DNA of 64,000 bases from a bacterium (GCA_028277985.1 JANQFG010000106.1:116939-180938); one strand, 5' to 3'; shown: positions 23,413 to 31,366, counted from the stretch's first letter. Notes: a model not told the origin generated them from the letters alone. Numbers and translations: made by a program.

Positions 23413-24654
23413 TCAGATGCTGTCTCTGACGGTCTCGGCCCGGCTTTGGACTATGGCCTTCACCTCGGAGAGGTCGGGCCGTTTCCTGATGACAGCCTCG
23501 ATCGATTCGGCCTCCTCCTTTTCTACCGGTTCGAACTCCAGGATGCCCCCGAGTCGTCCCGCCTGCATATAGAAGATGGAGGATCCGGAGCGACCCATCT
23601 CCCCCTTGAGCAGGGTTTGGTCCCAGGTCGAGAAGTCTCCCCAAACCGAGAAACCGCACTCGAACAGGGTGGAGAAATAGTGAGGCAACCCCTCGTACGG
23701 CTCGCCGGCGCCTGCCATGTTCCTGCCTGCCGTCTTCCCCTGCAGGAGGGCGGTCTCCCAATGCTCGAGCCGAAGGCGTTTGTCAAAGGTCGGGTCCGGA
23801 TATTCGGCGATGTCGCCGGCCAGGAAGATATCCTCACGGCTCGACCTCAGCAGAGCATCCGCCCACACGCCACCGTCCTCGGAGATTCTGAGCCCTGCCT
23901 CGAGAGCAAGGCCCGTGTTCAACTCTGCTCCGACGCCCTGGATCACGAGGTCCGCCGGGATGTCTTCGTTTCGGTCCGTGGTGACCGACGCCACGCGGCC
24001 TTCCCCGTTGAACCGGGTCGGGGTCCTGCCGGTCAGGATCGAAACCTGGTTCTCTTCGAAGAGTCCGTGAAGGTACCGGCCGAGATCCCGGTCGGTCAGA
24101 GCCTGGATCAGTCGTTCTTCCGGAAAGATCATCGTGGTGCGGATCCCCTTTTGGGCCAGAGCGGAAGCGCTCTCTGCACCGATGTAGCTTCCTCCGATCA
24201 CGACGGCGGCGCGAGCCTCTTTCATGGCGTCCAGCAGGGTCAGTGCGTCGTCCAGGGTGCGAAGGGTGTGGACCCCTTGCAGGTCTGCTCCCGGCAGACC
24301 CAGCCTTCTTGCCCTGCTCCCGGTGGCGAGGAGCAGTCTTTCGTAGGAAAGGATCCGGCCGTCGCTCAGTGTGACCTCACGCTGCTCCGGATCAAGGCTT
24401 TTCCCTGAGACCCCCATCTCCAGGACGACCTTGTTGTCCTTGTAGAACTCCTCGGCCTTGCAGGCCGTGTCCTCCGGCTTCTTGCTTCCCAGCAGAATGC
24501 CCTTCGAAACAGGGGGCCGATGGTAAGGTGGACGCGTTTCCTGCCCGATGATGATCATCGACCCGTCCGCGTCCTTCTCGCGGATGCCCTCCGCAGCGCT
24601 GGCCGCTGCGAGCCCTGCGCCGACGATCACGTATCGATAGGCTTCCGGTTTCAT
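23413..24654 (-). CDS. FAD-dependent NAD(P)H:rubredoxin/ferredoxin reductase
   Basis: 413 aa. N-terminal FAD-binding Rossmann motif VIVGAGLAAASAAEGIRE; a second Rossmann motif AAVVIGGSYIGAESASALAQKG (about 160-182) for NAD(P)H; ATG motif LLLATGSRARRLGLPG; and FAD-contact motif DIFLAGDIAEYP. The region ALLQGKTAGRNMAG is typical of putidaredoxin/rubredoxin-reductase-like enzymes. The C-terminal 90 residues form the dimer interface domain. It most likely supplies electrons to the downstream AlkB hydroxylase via a small redox carrier. The reading frame is complete and soluble. Confidence 0.88.
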   Translation of the reverse strand: MKPEAYRYVIVGAGLAAASAAEGIREKDADGSMIIIGQETRPPYHRPPVSKGILLGSKKPEDTACKAEEFYKDNKVVLEMGVSGKSLDPEQREVTLSDGRILSYERLLLATGSRARRLGLPGADLQGVHTLRTLDDALTLLDAMKEARAAVVIGGSYIGAESASALAQKGIRTTMIFPEERLIQALTDRDLGRYLHGLFEENQVSILTGRTPTRFNGEGRVASVTTDRNEDIPADLVIQGVGAELNTGLALEAGLRISEDGGVWADALLRSSREDIFLAGDIAEYPDPTFDKRLRLEHWETALLQGKTAGRNMAGAGEPYEGLPHYFSTLFECGFSVWGDFSTWDQTLLKGEMGRSGSSIFYMQAGRLGGILEFEPVEKEEAESIEAVIRKRPDLSEVKAIVQSRAETVRDSI

Positions 24655-24704
24655 CCCGGGCTCCTTCCCTCGAGTTCAGCCTTCTCGTGTTCCCCTCGAG
24701 GAGA

Positions 24705-24739
24705 AAGAAAATCAGGGACCGCTGTTCTCTGGTCCCTGA
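24705..24739 (-). terminator. Rho-independent terminator of the 57-aa gene
   Basis: TCAGGGACC (24712-24720) and GGTCCCTGA (24731-24739) form a perfect 9-bp stem with a 10-nt loop. On the minus strand the stem is followed by TTTTCTTTC, as expected for a terminator reading toward lower coordinates. An outer pair (CCCCTCGAGG at 24692 and CCTCGAGGGG at 24751) could extend the fold. Confidence 0.8.
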
Positions 24740-24794
24740 ATGATCGATGCCCTCGAGGGGCTGAACGAAGCTCTCGAACCGGAACGTTTCCGAC

Positions 24795-24968
24795 TCAGAG
24801 CTTGACGGGATTACACAAGTTCTTGAGGTTCTTGGCCACACGCGCGCAGTTCTTGCAGATGTATTGGGGGTCCTTGGCGATCGTCTTGAGCTCACTGATG
24901 GGCGTGCGAACGTTTACGAGGTAGCACATATGCTTGTCGTGTCCGGCGTGGGGCATCTTTTTTGCCAT
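24795..24968 (-). CDS. 57-aa Cys/His-rich protein, probable metal-binding
   Basis: 57 aa, from the ATG at 24968 to the TGA at 24795-24797. The reading frame was found by direct translation; an AAAGGA directly before the ATG and GGAGG further upstream give a ribosome binding site. Cysteines 15, 38, 41 and 52 (spacing x22-x2-x10) include a CKNC knuckle, and His 7, 10 and 13 form an N-terminal cluster, so a zinc- or iron-binding role is likely. The protein is basic and soluble. It is followed by a strong terminator and is near, but separately terminated from, the reductase and AlkB genes. It lacks the paired CxxCG knuckles of rubredoxin. Confidence 0.75.
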   Translation of the reverse strand: MAKKMPHAGHDKHMCYLVNVRTPISELKTIAKDPQYICKNCARVAKNLKNLCNPVKL

Positions 24969-25532
24969 TCCTTTGTTCCTCCGTCAATATTCTGTCTCTT
25001 TTTAGTCTCCTATAGTTTTCAGATGGTTAGGAGTTGCGAAAGGTTTCCTCACCGGAAGCGTTGATCAGGGGTGCGAATCCTGTTCATGCCGGTCGTTCGG
25101 GCCTTTTCCCCGCTCGTGCCGCGGGTTTGCGCCCCGTTCCGGACGGATCCCATGGGAAGATTTTTCCGGGTCTCTTCCGGTTTCAATAAGGTAACCCTGC
25201 GGTCCGGTCCGGGTACGGTATGGAATCTACTCTCCCTGGAAGAACGCATTTTTGACGAGAAAAGCAATCCTTGGATGTTCGGTCCCTGAGCATGAAAAAG
25301 TCTTGATTTCGGCTCGTTAGACCCGGTCTCTTCTCCCAAATGCCCTGCGAAAGGGCCCTGAACGCACGAGGTAAAGTTCCCAGCCAAAGAATCCGATTGA
25401 TGACTTCGAGGCGTGGTCGGGGTGGTGGCATTGAAATTGCTTTTCCTGCCACGTAGTAGAGGACGGTCCGCGTGGCCGTGAACGATCTCGAGAGCCCGTG
25501 AAGCGGGCGAACAGGTGGAAAGGAGTAACCAG
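24969..25532. other. Non-coding gap upstream of the proton-channel operon
   Basis: 564 bp between the divergent 57-aa gene and the operon start at 25533. Open frames here lack sense-like composition. The right half contains the sigma-54-like promoter at 25426-25441 and about 80 nt of leader. I saw no clear enhancer palindrome for an activator in the left half; imperfect repeats exist but none stands out. Confidence 0.5.
25426..25441 (+). promoter_or_regulatory. Sigma-54 (RpoN) type promoter of the proton-channel operon
   Basis: TGGCAT-TGAAA-TTGCT has the invariant GG and GC dinucleotides separated by exactly 10 bases and matches TGGCA and TTGCT at both elements. Transcription would begin near 25452, and the first gene starts at 25533 with AGGAG at 25521-25525. 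This implies that the operon needs an RpoN-dependent activator. Confidence 0.7.
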
Positions 25533-26264
25533 ATGAAGAAGTCTTTAGTCGCGGTGTTTGTCGGGGTCATGCTTTGGTTTGCGCTGAGCAACGCTACCGG
25601 GGTGGGCAAAGTGACGATCTATACGGTCTCTGACTTCATCGCCCCTTTCTATGTACAGCTTGGTGATATCATTCTGTACCTTCTCTTCGGTACATTGATC
25701 TATACCACGGGAATTTTCATTTACCATCTTCACAGCTGTGCCCAGTCCAGGAAATCATTGAACGGCAAGTCCGACAGCATTCGGAACGTGGTGAAGAGCC
25801 TGTTTCGAATCGACCCGGAAGCCGGCGAGCCGCGCGAAGCAGCGCGGGCCGACAGGCTCTGGGAGTCCGTGAAGACGGAGAAGGGCTCTCCCTACGGAGA
25901 GGTCTTCCACGGCCTCAGTGATGAAGACCTGAAGAGCAAGCAGGATTTTGTCCATGCCCTCGAGGTTCGTGTGGGCGACATCACCGCACAGAAGAAGCAG
26001 ATTCTCTCGTTCTACAGTTACATCAGCATTACGGCACCGACCCTCGGGTTTCTCGGTACCGCCGTGGGGATGGTGGCCATCTTCGACGACGTGGGTGTGG
26101 CCGGCGCGGAGCAACTCGCGGCCGACCTGAAGATTGCCCTGATCACCACGGTCGTGGGACTCGGAATCCGTTTCGTAGCCCTGTTCTGCAAGACGTTTCT
26201 CGAATCCATGCAGGATGACCTGTCCATCGTCATGGTGAACGAGCTGAAGGAGATGCTGGCATGA
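25533..26264 (+). CDS. MotA/TolQ/ExbB-family proton-channel protein
   Basis: 243 aa from the ATG at 25533 with AGGAG 7 bases upstream. Hydrophobic segments at about 3-21, 45-68, 150-178 and 190-215. The C-terminal half carries the family core: YISITAPTLGFLGTAVGMVAIFDDV and ADLKIALITTVVGLGIRFVAL, matching 'PtLGlLGTV.GMi..F' and 'aL.tTa.GL.vAI.a'. With the ExbD-like partner it should form an inner-membrane channel that converts proton-motive force into movement of a periplasmic protein. The long cytoplasmic loop (about 70-150, charged) is family-typical but its sequence is not. First gene of a five-gene operon; ATGA overlap with the next gene. Confidence 0.9.
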   Translation: MKKSLVAVFVGVMLWFALSNATGVGKVTIYTVSDFIAPFYVQLGDIILYLLFGTLIYTTGIFIYHLHSCAQSRKSLNGKSDSIRNVVKSLFRIDPEAGEPREAARADRLWESVKTEKGSPYGEVFHGLSDEDLKSKQDFVHALEVRVGDITAQKKQILSFYSYISITAPTLGFLGTAVGMVAIFDDVGVAGAEQLAADLKIALITTVVGLGIRFVALFCKTFLESMQDDLSIVMVNELKEMLA

Positions 26265-26698
26265 TGAAGCGAGTGGGAATGCGCCGGGCAGGGGCTGGGA
26301 ACGAAGAGCTGGAAGGGGCGATCGACATCGTGTTTCTCCTTCTCATCTTCTTCGTGCTCACGAGCTCCTTTCAGGTCCTCGTCGGCTCAAAGATCAAGCC
26401 GCCGAAAAAGGTGGACGAGGAACTCGTTATCGACAACCACAAGGACATCGTTCTCAAGATCGACTCGCTCTCTCAAGTCGTCGTCATCTACCAACAGCAC
26501 GAATACCCGATTGTGGGTGACGCGCTCTTCCAGGACGGGAAAGAGAAGCTCAGCGCATTCCTGTCGGCGAGCCGGGACGCAAAGGTCGTGGTGTTTGCCG
26601 ACTACGACTCTCCCTTCGGGGTGGTCAATACGATCGAGCTGATCTGCACGCACCTCGGCGTTTCTCCGTATATCTGCTACGAGCGAGGCAAGACGTAA
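26261..26698 (+). CDS. ExbD/TolR-family protein
   Basis: 145 aa with one N-terminal transmembrane helix (about 20-37, IDIVFLLLIFFVLTSSF) preceded by a short basic segment. Asp22 is at the position of the essential proton-carrying Asp of ExbD/TolR ('piDvvflLLiFFm'). The remaining 105 residues are a periplasmic alpha/beta domain. It pairs with the ExbB-like protein encoded directly upstream (ATGA overlap at 26261-26264). The periplasmic part is more charged (DEELVIDNHKDIVLKI) than standard ExbD, suggesting an uncommon partner. Function inferred from family: stator subunit of a proton-driven envelope machine. Confidence 0.92.
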   Translation: MMKRVGMRRAGAGNEELEGAIDIVFLLLIFFVLTSSFQVLVGSKIKPPKKVDEELVIDNHKDIVLKIDSLSQVVVIYQQHEYPIVGDALFQDGKEKLSAFLSASRDAKVVVFADYDSPFGVVNTIELICTHLGVSPYICYERGKT

Positions 26699-26727
26699 GC
26701 CTTTTTGCACCCTGGGAGCATTCTTCT

Positions 26728-28389
26728 ATGCCACGAGCCTTACCTCAGAGAAGGCACCTCTGGATGGGGTGGACCAAGGAGGACGAGGATGTGATGGCCT
26801 GCCAGGTCATCTCCGCCTTCTGCTGGGTCCTCCTCGTCCTTCTGATCAACTTCTTCTTCCTCCACAAGTCGAACACGATTCCGGATGCGGAGGCGAACTT
26901 CGCGGACCCCCAGCCGGCCCTCCGGCCTCCCGAGCTTCCCCAACCCATGCCGCAGTTGGCCAAGATGCCTGAACAAGTGCCTTGGAAGGTATCCAGGGAG
27001 CTCCTCGAAGACGACTACAAACCGAACTACTACTTTCTTTACGAAGACCAGATCCGCTACGTGAAAAAGATCCCGAAGAAGAAGACGGTCGTGGCGAGTC
27101 GCAAGACCATGGTGCCCGTTCCGCCGGAACCGGAGGAGATCCTGGAGAAGGAGAAGCCGCTTCTGCTCGAATGGGTGGAAATGGTCATGGTCGAAAAGAA
27201 GAAGGAACCGGAGAAGGTGGAACGGGAAGAGGAGCCTCCTCCCCCTGCGCAGACCATCAAGGTCGCCATGGTGGAGAACCTGGACATGGACATGCAGATT
27301 GTCGAGGATACTCCCACCCAGGTCGTTCCTCCCGAGCCGAAGAAGATACCCAGGCAGGTCATGCCGCAGATGCGCACCTCGGCCATCGATATGGACATGG
27401 AGATCGTCGAGGACGTGCCCGAGCCTGTGGTTCCGCAGGAACCGGTGAAGATCCAGAAACAGGCCCTGCCGAAGATGCGTGCTTCCGCACTGGACATGGA
27501 CATGGAGATCATGGACCAGCCGGTGCCCGAGGAGGCTCCCCGGGTTGTTGCACCGGTTGTTCAGCCGAAGCAGCCCGTGATCCGGACCAACTCCGGTGCG
27601 GACTATGTCTCGCTCGCGATGGAGATCGCCCCGGATGCGCCCTCCTTCCCGACCACGGCAATACCGTCGAACCAGCCCGCGCGGAAAGGCACGCCTCACC
27701 GGACGCTGATAGCGAAGGGTCCGGCCGGTCCGGCAACCGATGTGCCCATGTCGCTGGACATTGGAGAAAAGCGACAAACGGTATCAAGATCCGGTTCGCA
27801 AGGGTCGATAAAGAAGAAAACCAAGGGCGCCCGATTCGCGGCCGTGACTGGAACTGGCTTGGGAGGAATCGATTTGCCGGTCGGCATCATCGAGGGAGAA
27901 GGGCACGGCAAGGGGAATGGGAAAGGCGTTGCGAAGGCCCCCGCCCCATCCACTACCCAGACGCCCGTCCACGTGACTCTGCAGACATCGAAAGGGTCGA
28001 TCCGGTTGGGTACTCCCCTGGCGTTCGCCCTTGCCGACGTGGGATCCGAGACGCATACGGGTAGCGCCTATGTCCGAAACTCAACCAAGTTGAAGCGGCT
28101 GCTCGAGCAGCATGCCCTGCCCGTAGAGCCGGTTACCGTTTCAACGAAAGAAGCAACCGGTGGTCAGAGCGGATCGAACCGCCTGATCGCCGTCAGTTAC
28201 TCCCGTGCGCAGGTCGTTCTCCAGTACGCAAACGGAAAACAGCATGTGATCAACCTCGTGCAGGGAGAGCCCTATCCGCGGTTCGATATGCGGTTGTCCT
28301 CCGACGGAGCCGGTTCGGTTCCCGTGGGGACCAAGCTGGAGGAGATCACCTCCTGCCTCTCTACGTTGCAACAGGCCCTCAAGGAGTGA
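26728..28389 (+). CDS. TolA/TonB-like membrane-anchored protein with internal repeats
   Basis: 553 aa. A single transmembrane segment (about 26-46, ISAFCWVLLVLLINFFFLH) follows a short N-terminus, so most of the protein is periplasmic. Then comes a Pro/Glu/Lys-rich stretch (PPEPEEILEKEKP, EPEKVEREEEPPPP), the kind of extended arm found in TonB. Between residues about 184 and 290 a 35-residue unit recurs three times (starts near 184, 220, 254): (L/I)DMDM(Q/E)I(V/M), an acidic or Pro stretch, VVP.EP.KI..Q..P.MR.SA. Weaker echoes lie near 296 (SLAMEIAPDAP) and 341 (MSLDIGE). Residues about 400-553 form a compact C-terminal domain (VHVTLQTSKGSIRLG, HVINLVQGEPYPRFD) with no known TonB or TolA fold. 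It probably transmits force from the ExbB/ExbD-like channel. Confidence 0.75.
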   Translation: MPRALPQRRHLWMGWTKEDEDVMACQVISAFCWVLLVLLINFFFLHKSNTIPDAEANFADPQPALRPPELPQPMPQLAKMPEQVPWKVSRELLEDDYKPNYYFLYEDQIRYVKKIPKKKTVVASRKTMVPVPPEPEEILEKEKPLLLEWVEMVMVEKKKEPEKVEREEEPPPPAQTIKVAMVENLDMDMQIVEDTPTQVVPPEPKKIPRQVMPQMRTSAIDMDMEIVEDVPEPVVPQEPVKIQKQALPKMRASALDMDMEIMDQPVPEEAPRVVAPVVQPKQPVIRTNSGADYVSLAMEIAPDAPSFPTTAIPSNQPARKGTPHRTLIAKGPAGPATDVPMSLDIGEKRQTVSRSGSQGSIKKKTKGARFAAVTGTGLGGIDLPVGIIEGEGHGKGNGKGVAKAPAPSTTQTPVHVTLQTSKGSIRLGTPLAFALADVGSETHTGSAYVRNSTKLKRLLEQHALPVEPVTVSTKEATGGQSGSNRLIAVSYSRAQVVLQYANGKQHVINLVQGEPYPRFDMRLSSDGAGSVPVGTKLEEITSCLSTLQQALKE

Positions 28390-28394
28390 GAAAG

Positions 28395-29717
28395 ATGAAA
28401 AAGGTAAATGCCCTAGCAATCGCCATCGTATTCCTGCTCGTGCCCGCGGCCGGTCTGGCCTCGGAATCGCCCGGTTCTCTTCAGGACCAGCACCTGGAGC
28501 TGCTGAAGAAGGCGAAGGAACTCTACGATCAGGGGGACAACAGCGGATCCATCGCGGTCTGCGACGAGTACATCCAGAAGCTGGGTGCCGATTTTCACCC
28601 GCAGGTTTGGTTTCTCCGGGGAAATGGGTACCACAAGATCTTCAAGAACACCAAGAAGGAAGTGCACATCGGCAGGGCCATCGAAAGTTATGAAAAGGCC
28701 CTGGCTCTGTACAAGGACGTGAAGACCTTTACAGGGCTCGATTCGGTGCGCTACCAGATCGACGGGATGTTCAATCTGGGCCTTCTCTACGAGGAGCAGT
28801 ACAAACTGCTGTTCACCGCCTGGGACCCGGAGATTCGGAAAGAAAAGGAATGGAAGATCATTTCCTGCATCTCCCAGGCCATGTCCCTCGCCGAGATGTA
28901 CGGGGAGTGGAAGGAGCCGATCGACGAGCAGCGTGAACGGTATCTGGATCGTTCCCTGCAGACGTATCTGGACATGATCGTTCGAAGCGATATGCCGGAC
29001 ATCTACATGCCGCTGGCCACCAGCGTCTGTGCGCGGGGCAATGCTTCCAAGCAGAAGGAAAAGTACGCGAAGTACGAAGAGGCGCTCTCCTTCGACCCGA
29101 ACATCAAGACCTGTGTCCACTGGATTCGGGGAAAAGAGCTCGCCGAGAACGTCCTGGCCTACGACGACTCGCTCGATCAATTCCGAAAGGGGCTGGGTCT
29201 CGCGGAGAGCGAGGATGCGCAGGCGAACATCTGCCGACAGATGGCGGACATCTATTTGAAGAAGGATTCCTTCGAGGACAAGGAGTCCGCCATGGAGTAT
29301 GCCAGCCGGGCCTGGGAACACTGGAAGGCGAACCGCCAGGGCTGGGGGAACCGGCAGGACATCTTCGACACGTACGGCGCAAGCCTGAAGGCCGTGGCCG
29401 TGGGTATCGCCATGAAGCCTGAGCCTGAATACGATCGGATCATTCAGGTCTGCCACCAGGCTCTCCGTATTCCCAGCTACAACGACAAGTACTACATGAA
29501 TTACCTGCTTTCCTACGCCTCCTACCAGAAGGGAGACGAGGATCTGTTCTACCGTCACGGGAAGATGGCGGTCCAGGTGATTCTGGACAAGTACACGAAC
29601 GAGTTCGACAAGAGCCAGTCCGAAGAAGAAAAAGAGGTCCTCATGTTCTGGGTGAACTCACTGAGAGGCTCCGGCAGGATTCTCGAGGCGATGCGCTACC
29701 AGGATATGGGGGACTAG
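28395..29717 (+). CDS. Secreted tetratricopeptide-repeat protein
   Basis: 440 aa from the ATG at 28395 (AGGAG 8 bases upstream, inside the previous gene's end). Signal peptide with hydrophobic core ALAIAIVFLLVPAAG and cleavage after GLA. The mature part is all-helical with TPR-like features: LLKKAKELYDQGDNSGSIAVCDEYIQKLG, a second unit around WFLRGNGYHKIFK ... AIESYEKALALYK, and several later helical pairs. TPR domains bind partner proteins in large assemblies. It starts 6 bases after the stop of the TolA-like gene. Location in the periplasm puts it near the periplasmic arm of that protein. No catalytic motif. Confidence 0.85.
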   Translation: MKKVNALAIAIVFLLVPAAGLASESPGSLQDQHLELLKKAKELYDQGDNSGSIAVCDEYIQKLGADFHPQVWFLRGNGYHKIFKNTKKEVHIGRAIESYEKALALYKDVKTFTGLDSVRYQIDGMFNLGLLYEEQYKLLFTAWDPEIRKEKEWKIISCISQAMSLAEMYGEWKEPIDEQRERYLDRSLQTYLDMIVRSDMPDIYMPLATSVCARGNASKQKEKYAKYEEALSFDPNIKTCVHWIRGKELAENVLAYDDSLDQFRKGLGLAESEDAQANICRQMADIYLKKDSFEDKESAMEYASRAWEHWKANRQGWGNRQDIFDTYGASLKAVAVGIAMKPEPEYDRIIQVCHQALRIPSYNDKYYMNYLLSYASYQKGDEDLFYRHGKMAVQVILDKYTNEFDKSQSEEEKEVLMFWVNSLRGSGRILEAMRYQDMGD

Positions 29718-29809
29718 GTCGGGACCATACGATCTAGACGTCCTTCCGGCGACATGTGTGCCGGCAGGATCGAGACGAAAGACCCACTAACGATCAGGAG
29801 AGTGGAATC

Positions 29810-30988
29810 ATGAGACGGAAGATCCAACCCGCTTTGATCCTCTTTGGTTGTCTGCTGCTTGCCGGTGGATTCGTGCCTCCTTGCGGGGCGGAGGACTTCG
29901 TGGCCAAGCAGGGGATTTCCCTTTATCGCGTCGAGTTGCAGAACCTTGCCGAGCAAGTTCTCAGGCTCGACCCCACGGAAAAAGAACAGAGAGAGTTTCT
30001 TGACCGCCTCTTTCAAATGAAGTTCTCCGAGGCGGAAAGGATGTTTCAGGTGTGCAGCGACACCATGGAAGTCAAACGGGCCGTCGCAGAGCTCTATCTG
30101 CTCAAGGCGATTGTCGCCGAGTCGATGGGCAACTGGATTCAGTCCTATTTCTGCATGCAGGATGCTGCGAAATGGAGCCGACAGCCCATGACCCAGTCCC
30201 TGCAGATAGGCGACAAGGCTTACAACATGGCCTCGTTTTCGTACGACATGGAGAACAAGGCCCGACAATGGGGAAACAATGTTCGGTTCGTGATCAAGCC
30301 CTTCGAGTCGGACAAGATGTTCCGGCCGAACAAGGTGGTTCTTGCTCGAAGTGAGGAAGAGGACGCGCAGCCGAAGAGCGAGAGCAGCGTGAGCGGGACC
30401 AGTGCCAGGCAGGACCGCACCACCTCCCCTGGGGGCCGCTGGGATACGAACGTGGAGCCTGTCGGAGAGTTCGAGCTCAGCGCGAAGGACGAGGCTTATC
30501 TGCTGGAGCGGTTCAACAAGGCCTTGTACGCGTACTACTACGACCCGACCGAGAAGAACGCGCAGTTCGAGGTCTTTCTCCCCCACGGTGAGTACTACAT
30601 CTACGAGAAGGACTTCACGGTCCATCCGGTCGATTTCGTGGTGACGACGCAGAACACCCAGGTGATCCTGCAGCCTGCCAGATGGTTCCGGCTGACCGTC
30701 ACGGACGAAGTGCATCCTTCAGACATACATCTTTCCTTTCATGGAGTGGAATGGAAAGACTTCGACCATGTTCCCTTCGGCAGCTATCGTGTGCATGTGA
30801 AGAGTAACAAGTTCACCGCTTCCGCGGTTCGGATCACTTTTGTGCCCGTGACGGAGGGAGACTCCGAGAAAGAGGCCACCGCGGGAAAGGGCGAGATTGT
30901 CGTGGTCCCGGATAGAGGCGAGTACCAGCTTTCCCTTCGTACGCGCACCGGGAACGAGAAGCTTCGCTACTCGCTCCTGGGCTTCTGA
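29810..30988 (+). CDS. Exported protein of the proton-channel operon
   Basis: 392 aa from the ATG at 29810 (AGGAG 9 bases upstream). Signal peptide: MRRK then ALILFGCLLLAGGFVPPCGAED, with cleavage probably after CGA; LLLAGG shows no lipobox. The first half is helical (residues about 25-150: LQNLAEQVLRLDPTEKEQREFLDRL, VKRAVAELYLLKAIVAESMGNW), similar in style to the preceding TPR protein. A Ser/Gly-rich linker (about 180-215) leads to a beta-rich C-terminal half (FEVFLPHGEYYIYEKDFTVHPVDF), perhaps a beta-sandwich. Family unknown. It ends the operon: a strong terminator begins 33 bp later. Confidence 0.8.
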   Translation: MRRKIQPALILFGCLLLAGGFVPPCGAEDFVAKQGISLYRVELQNLAEQVLRLDPTEKEQREFLDRLFQMKFSEAERMFQVCSDTMEVKRAVAELYLLKAIVAESMGNWIQSYFCMQDAAKWSRQPMTQSLQIGDKAYNMASFSYDMENKARQWGNNVRFVIKPFESDKMFRPNKVVLARSEEEDAQPKSESSVSGTSARQDRTTSPGGRWDTNVEPVGEFELSAKDEAYLLERFNKALYAYYYDPTEKNAQFEVFLPHGEYYIYEKDFTVHPVDFVVTTQNTQVILQPARWFRLTVTDEVHPSDIHLSFHGVEWKDFDHVPFGSYRVHVKSNKFTASAVRITFVPVTEGDSEKEATAGKGEIVVVPDRGEYQLSLRTRTGNEKLRYSLLGF

Positions 30989-31021
30989 TCGACCCGTCTG
31001 TCATCGACCAAAGGTGCCCAT

Positions 31022-31060
31022 CACCCGGGAAGGGATTCTATCCCTCCCCGGGTGTTTTTT
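31022..31060 (+). terminator. Rho-independent terminator of the proton-channel operon
   Basis: CACCCGGG (31022-31029) pairs with CCCGGGTG (31047-31054); the inner sequence AAGGGAT/ATCCCTC also pairs in part, then TTTTTT follows. It is 33 bp after the last stop codon of the operon. Confidence 0.9.
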
Positions 31061-31237
31061 GTGCTATTCCCTGTCACGAACCGGATTTGTTTGGTCTCCG
31101 TGTTCCGGCAACATAATCCCTCGTCCCCTGGGTTGGTACGAGGGCGCCGGAGGCGAGTGCTCTGGTTCGTACCTGGTGACTCGGGAAGCCTCCACCAGTC
31201 GCCCTGCACAAATCGGTTCGTGACAGGGCAATAGCAC
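31061..31237. repeat. Hairpin repeat, copy 1 of 4
   Basis: 177 bp beginning GTGCTATTCC and ending CAATAGCAC. The 29-nt arms pair: GTGCTATT with AATAGCAC, then a 14-bp perfect stem (CCCTGTCACGAACC), then GATTTG/CAAATC, with single-base bulges. The apical part (TTGGTCTCCGTGTTCCGG ... CCAGTCGCCCTGCA) is closely similar to copy 3 and partly to copies 2 and 4. It follows the terminator directly. Confidence 0.85.
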
Positions 31238-31309
31238 CAGATGCCCCTCCTAGATCCACCAAAGGCTTGCGTGTCCGAGCCCAAGATCAACGACTAGGAC
31301 GAGTCATCT

Positions 31310-31366
31310 ATGGGGTCAGGCCGTAACTATCAACCCCTAGGGTTGATAGTTACGGCCTGACCCCAT
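31310..31366. repeat. 57-bp near-perfect palindrome built from a dispersed repeat
   Basis: Two 27-base arms, each containing GGGGTCAGGCCGTAACTATC, in opposite orientation with a 3-base centre (CTA). The same sequence occurs singly at about 41226, 41317, 41497 and 41577. Such head-to-head copies resemble REP-type palindromes, but no associated transposase gene is in the window. Confidence 0.9.

Noticed and set aside
24712..24739. Possible small RNA at the perfect stem-loop after the 57-aa gene
   Set aside because: A 9-bp stem followed by a T-rich run on the gene's strand is fully explained as a terminator.
25049..25609. Open frames upstream of the proton-channel operon
   Set aside because: They would cover the sigma-54 promoter and the operon leader and have no domain-like sequence.
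26740..27777. Long open frame on the minus strand opposite the TolA-like gene
   Set aside because: Its translation is made of His/Leu/Arg-rich low-complexity sequence that mirrors the repeats of the sense gene. It has no start region or domain.
28413..29558. 381-codon open frame on the minus strand opposite the TPR gene
   Set aside because: The plus-strand gene has a signal peptide, a ribosome binding site and operon spacing. The antisense frame has none of these and is typical of GC-rich shadow frames.
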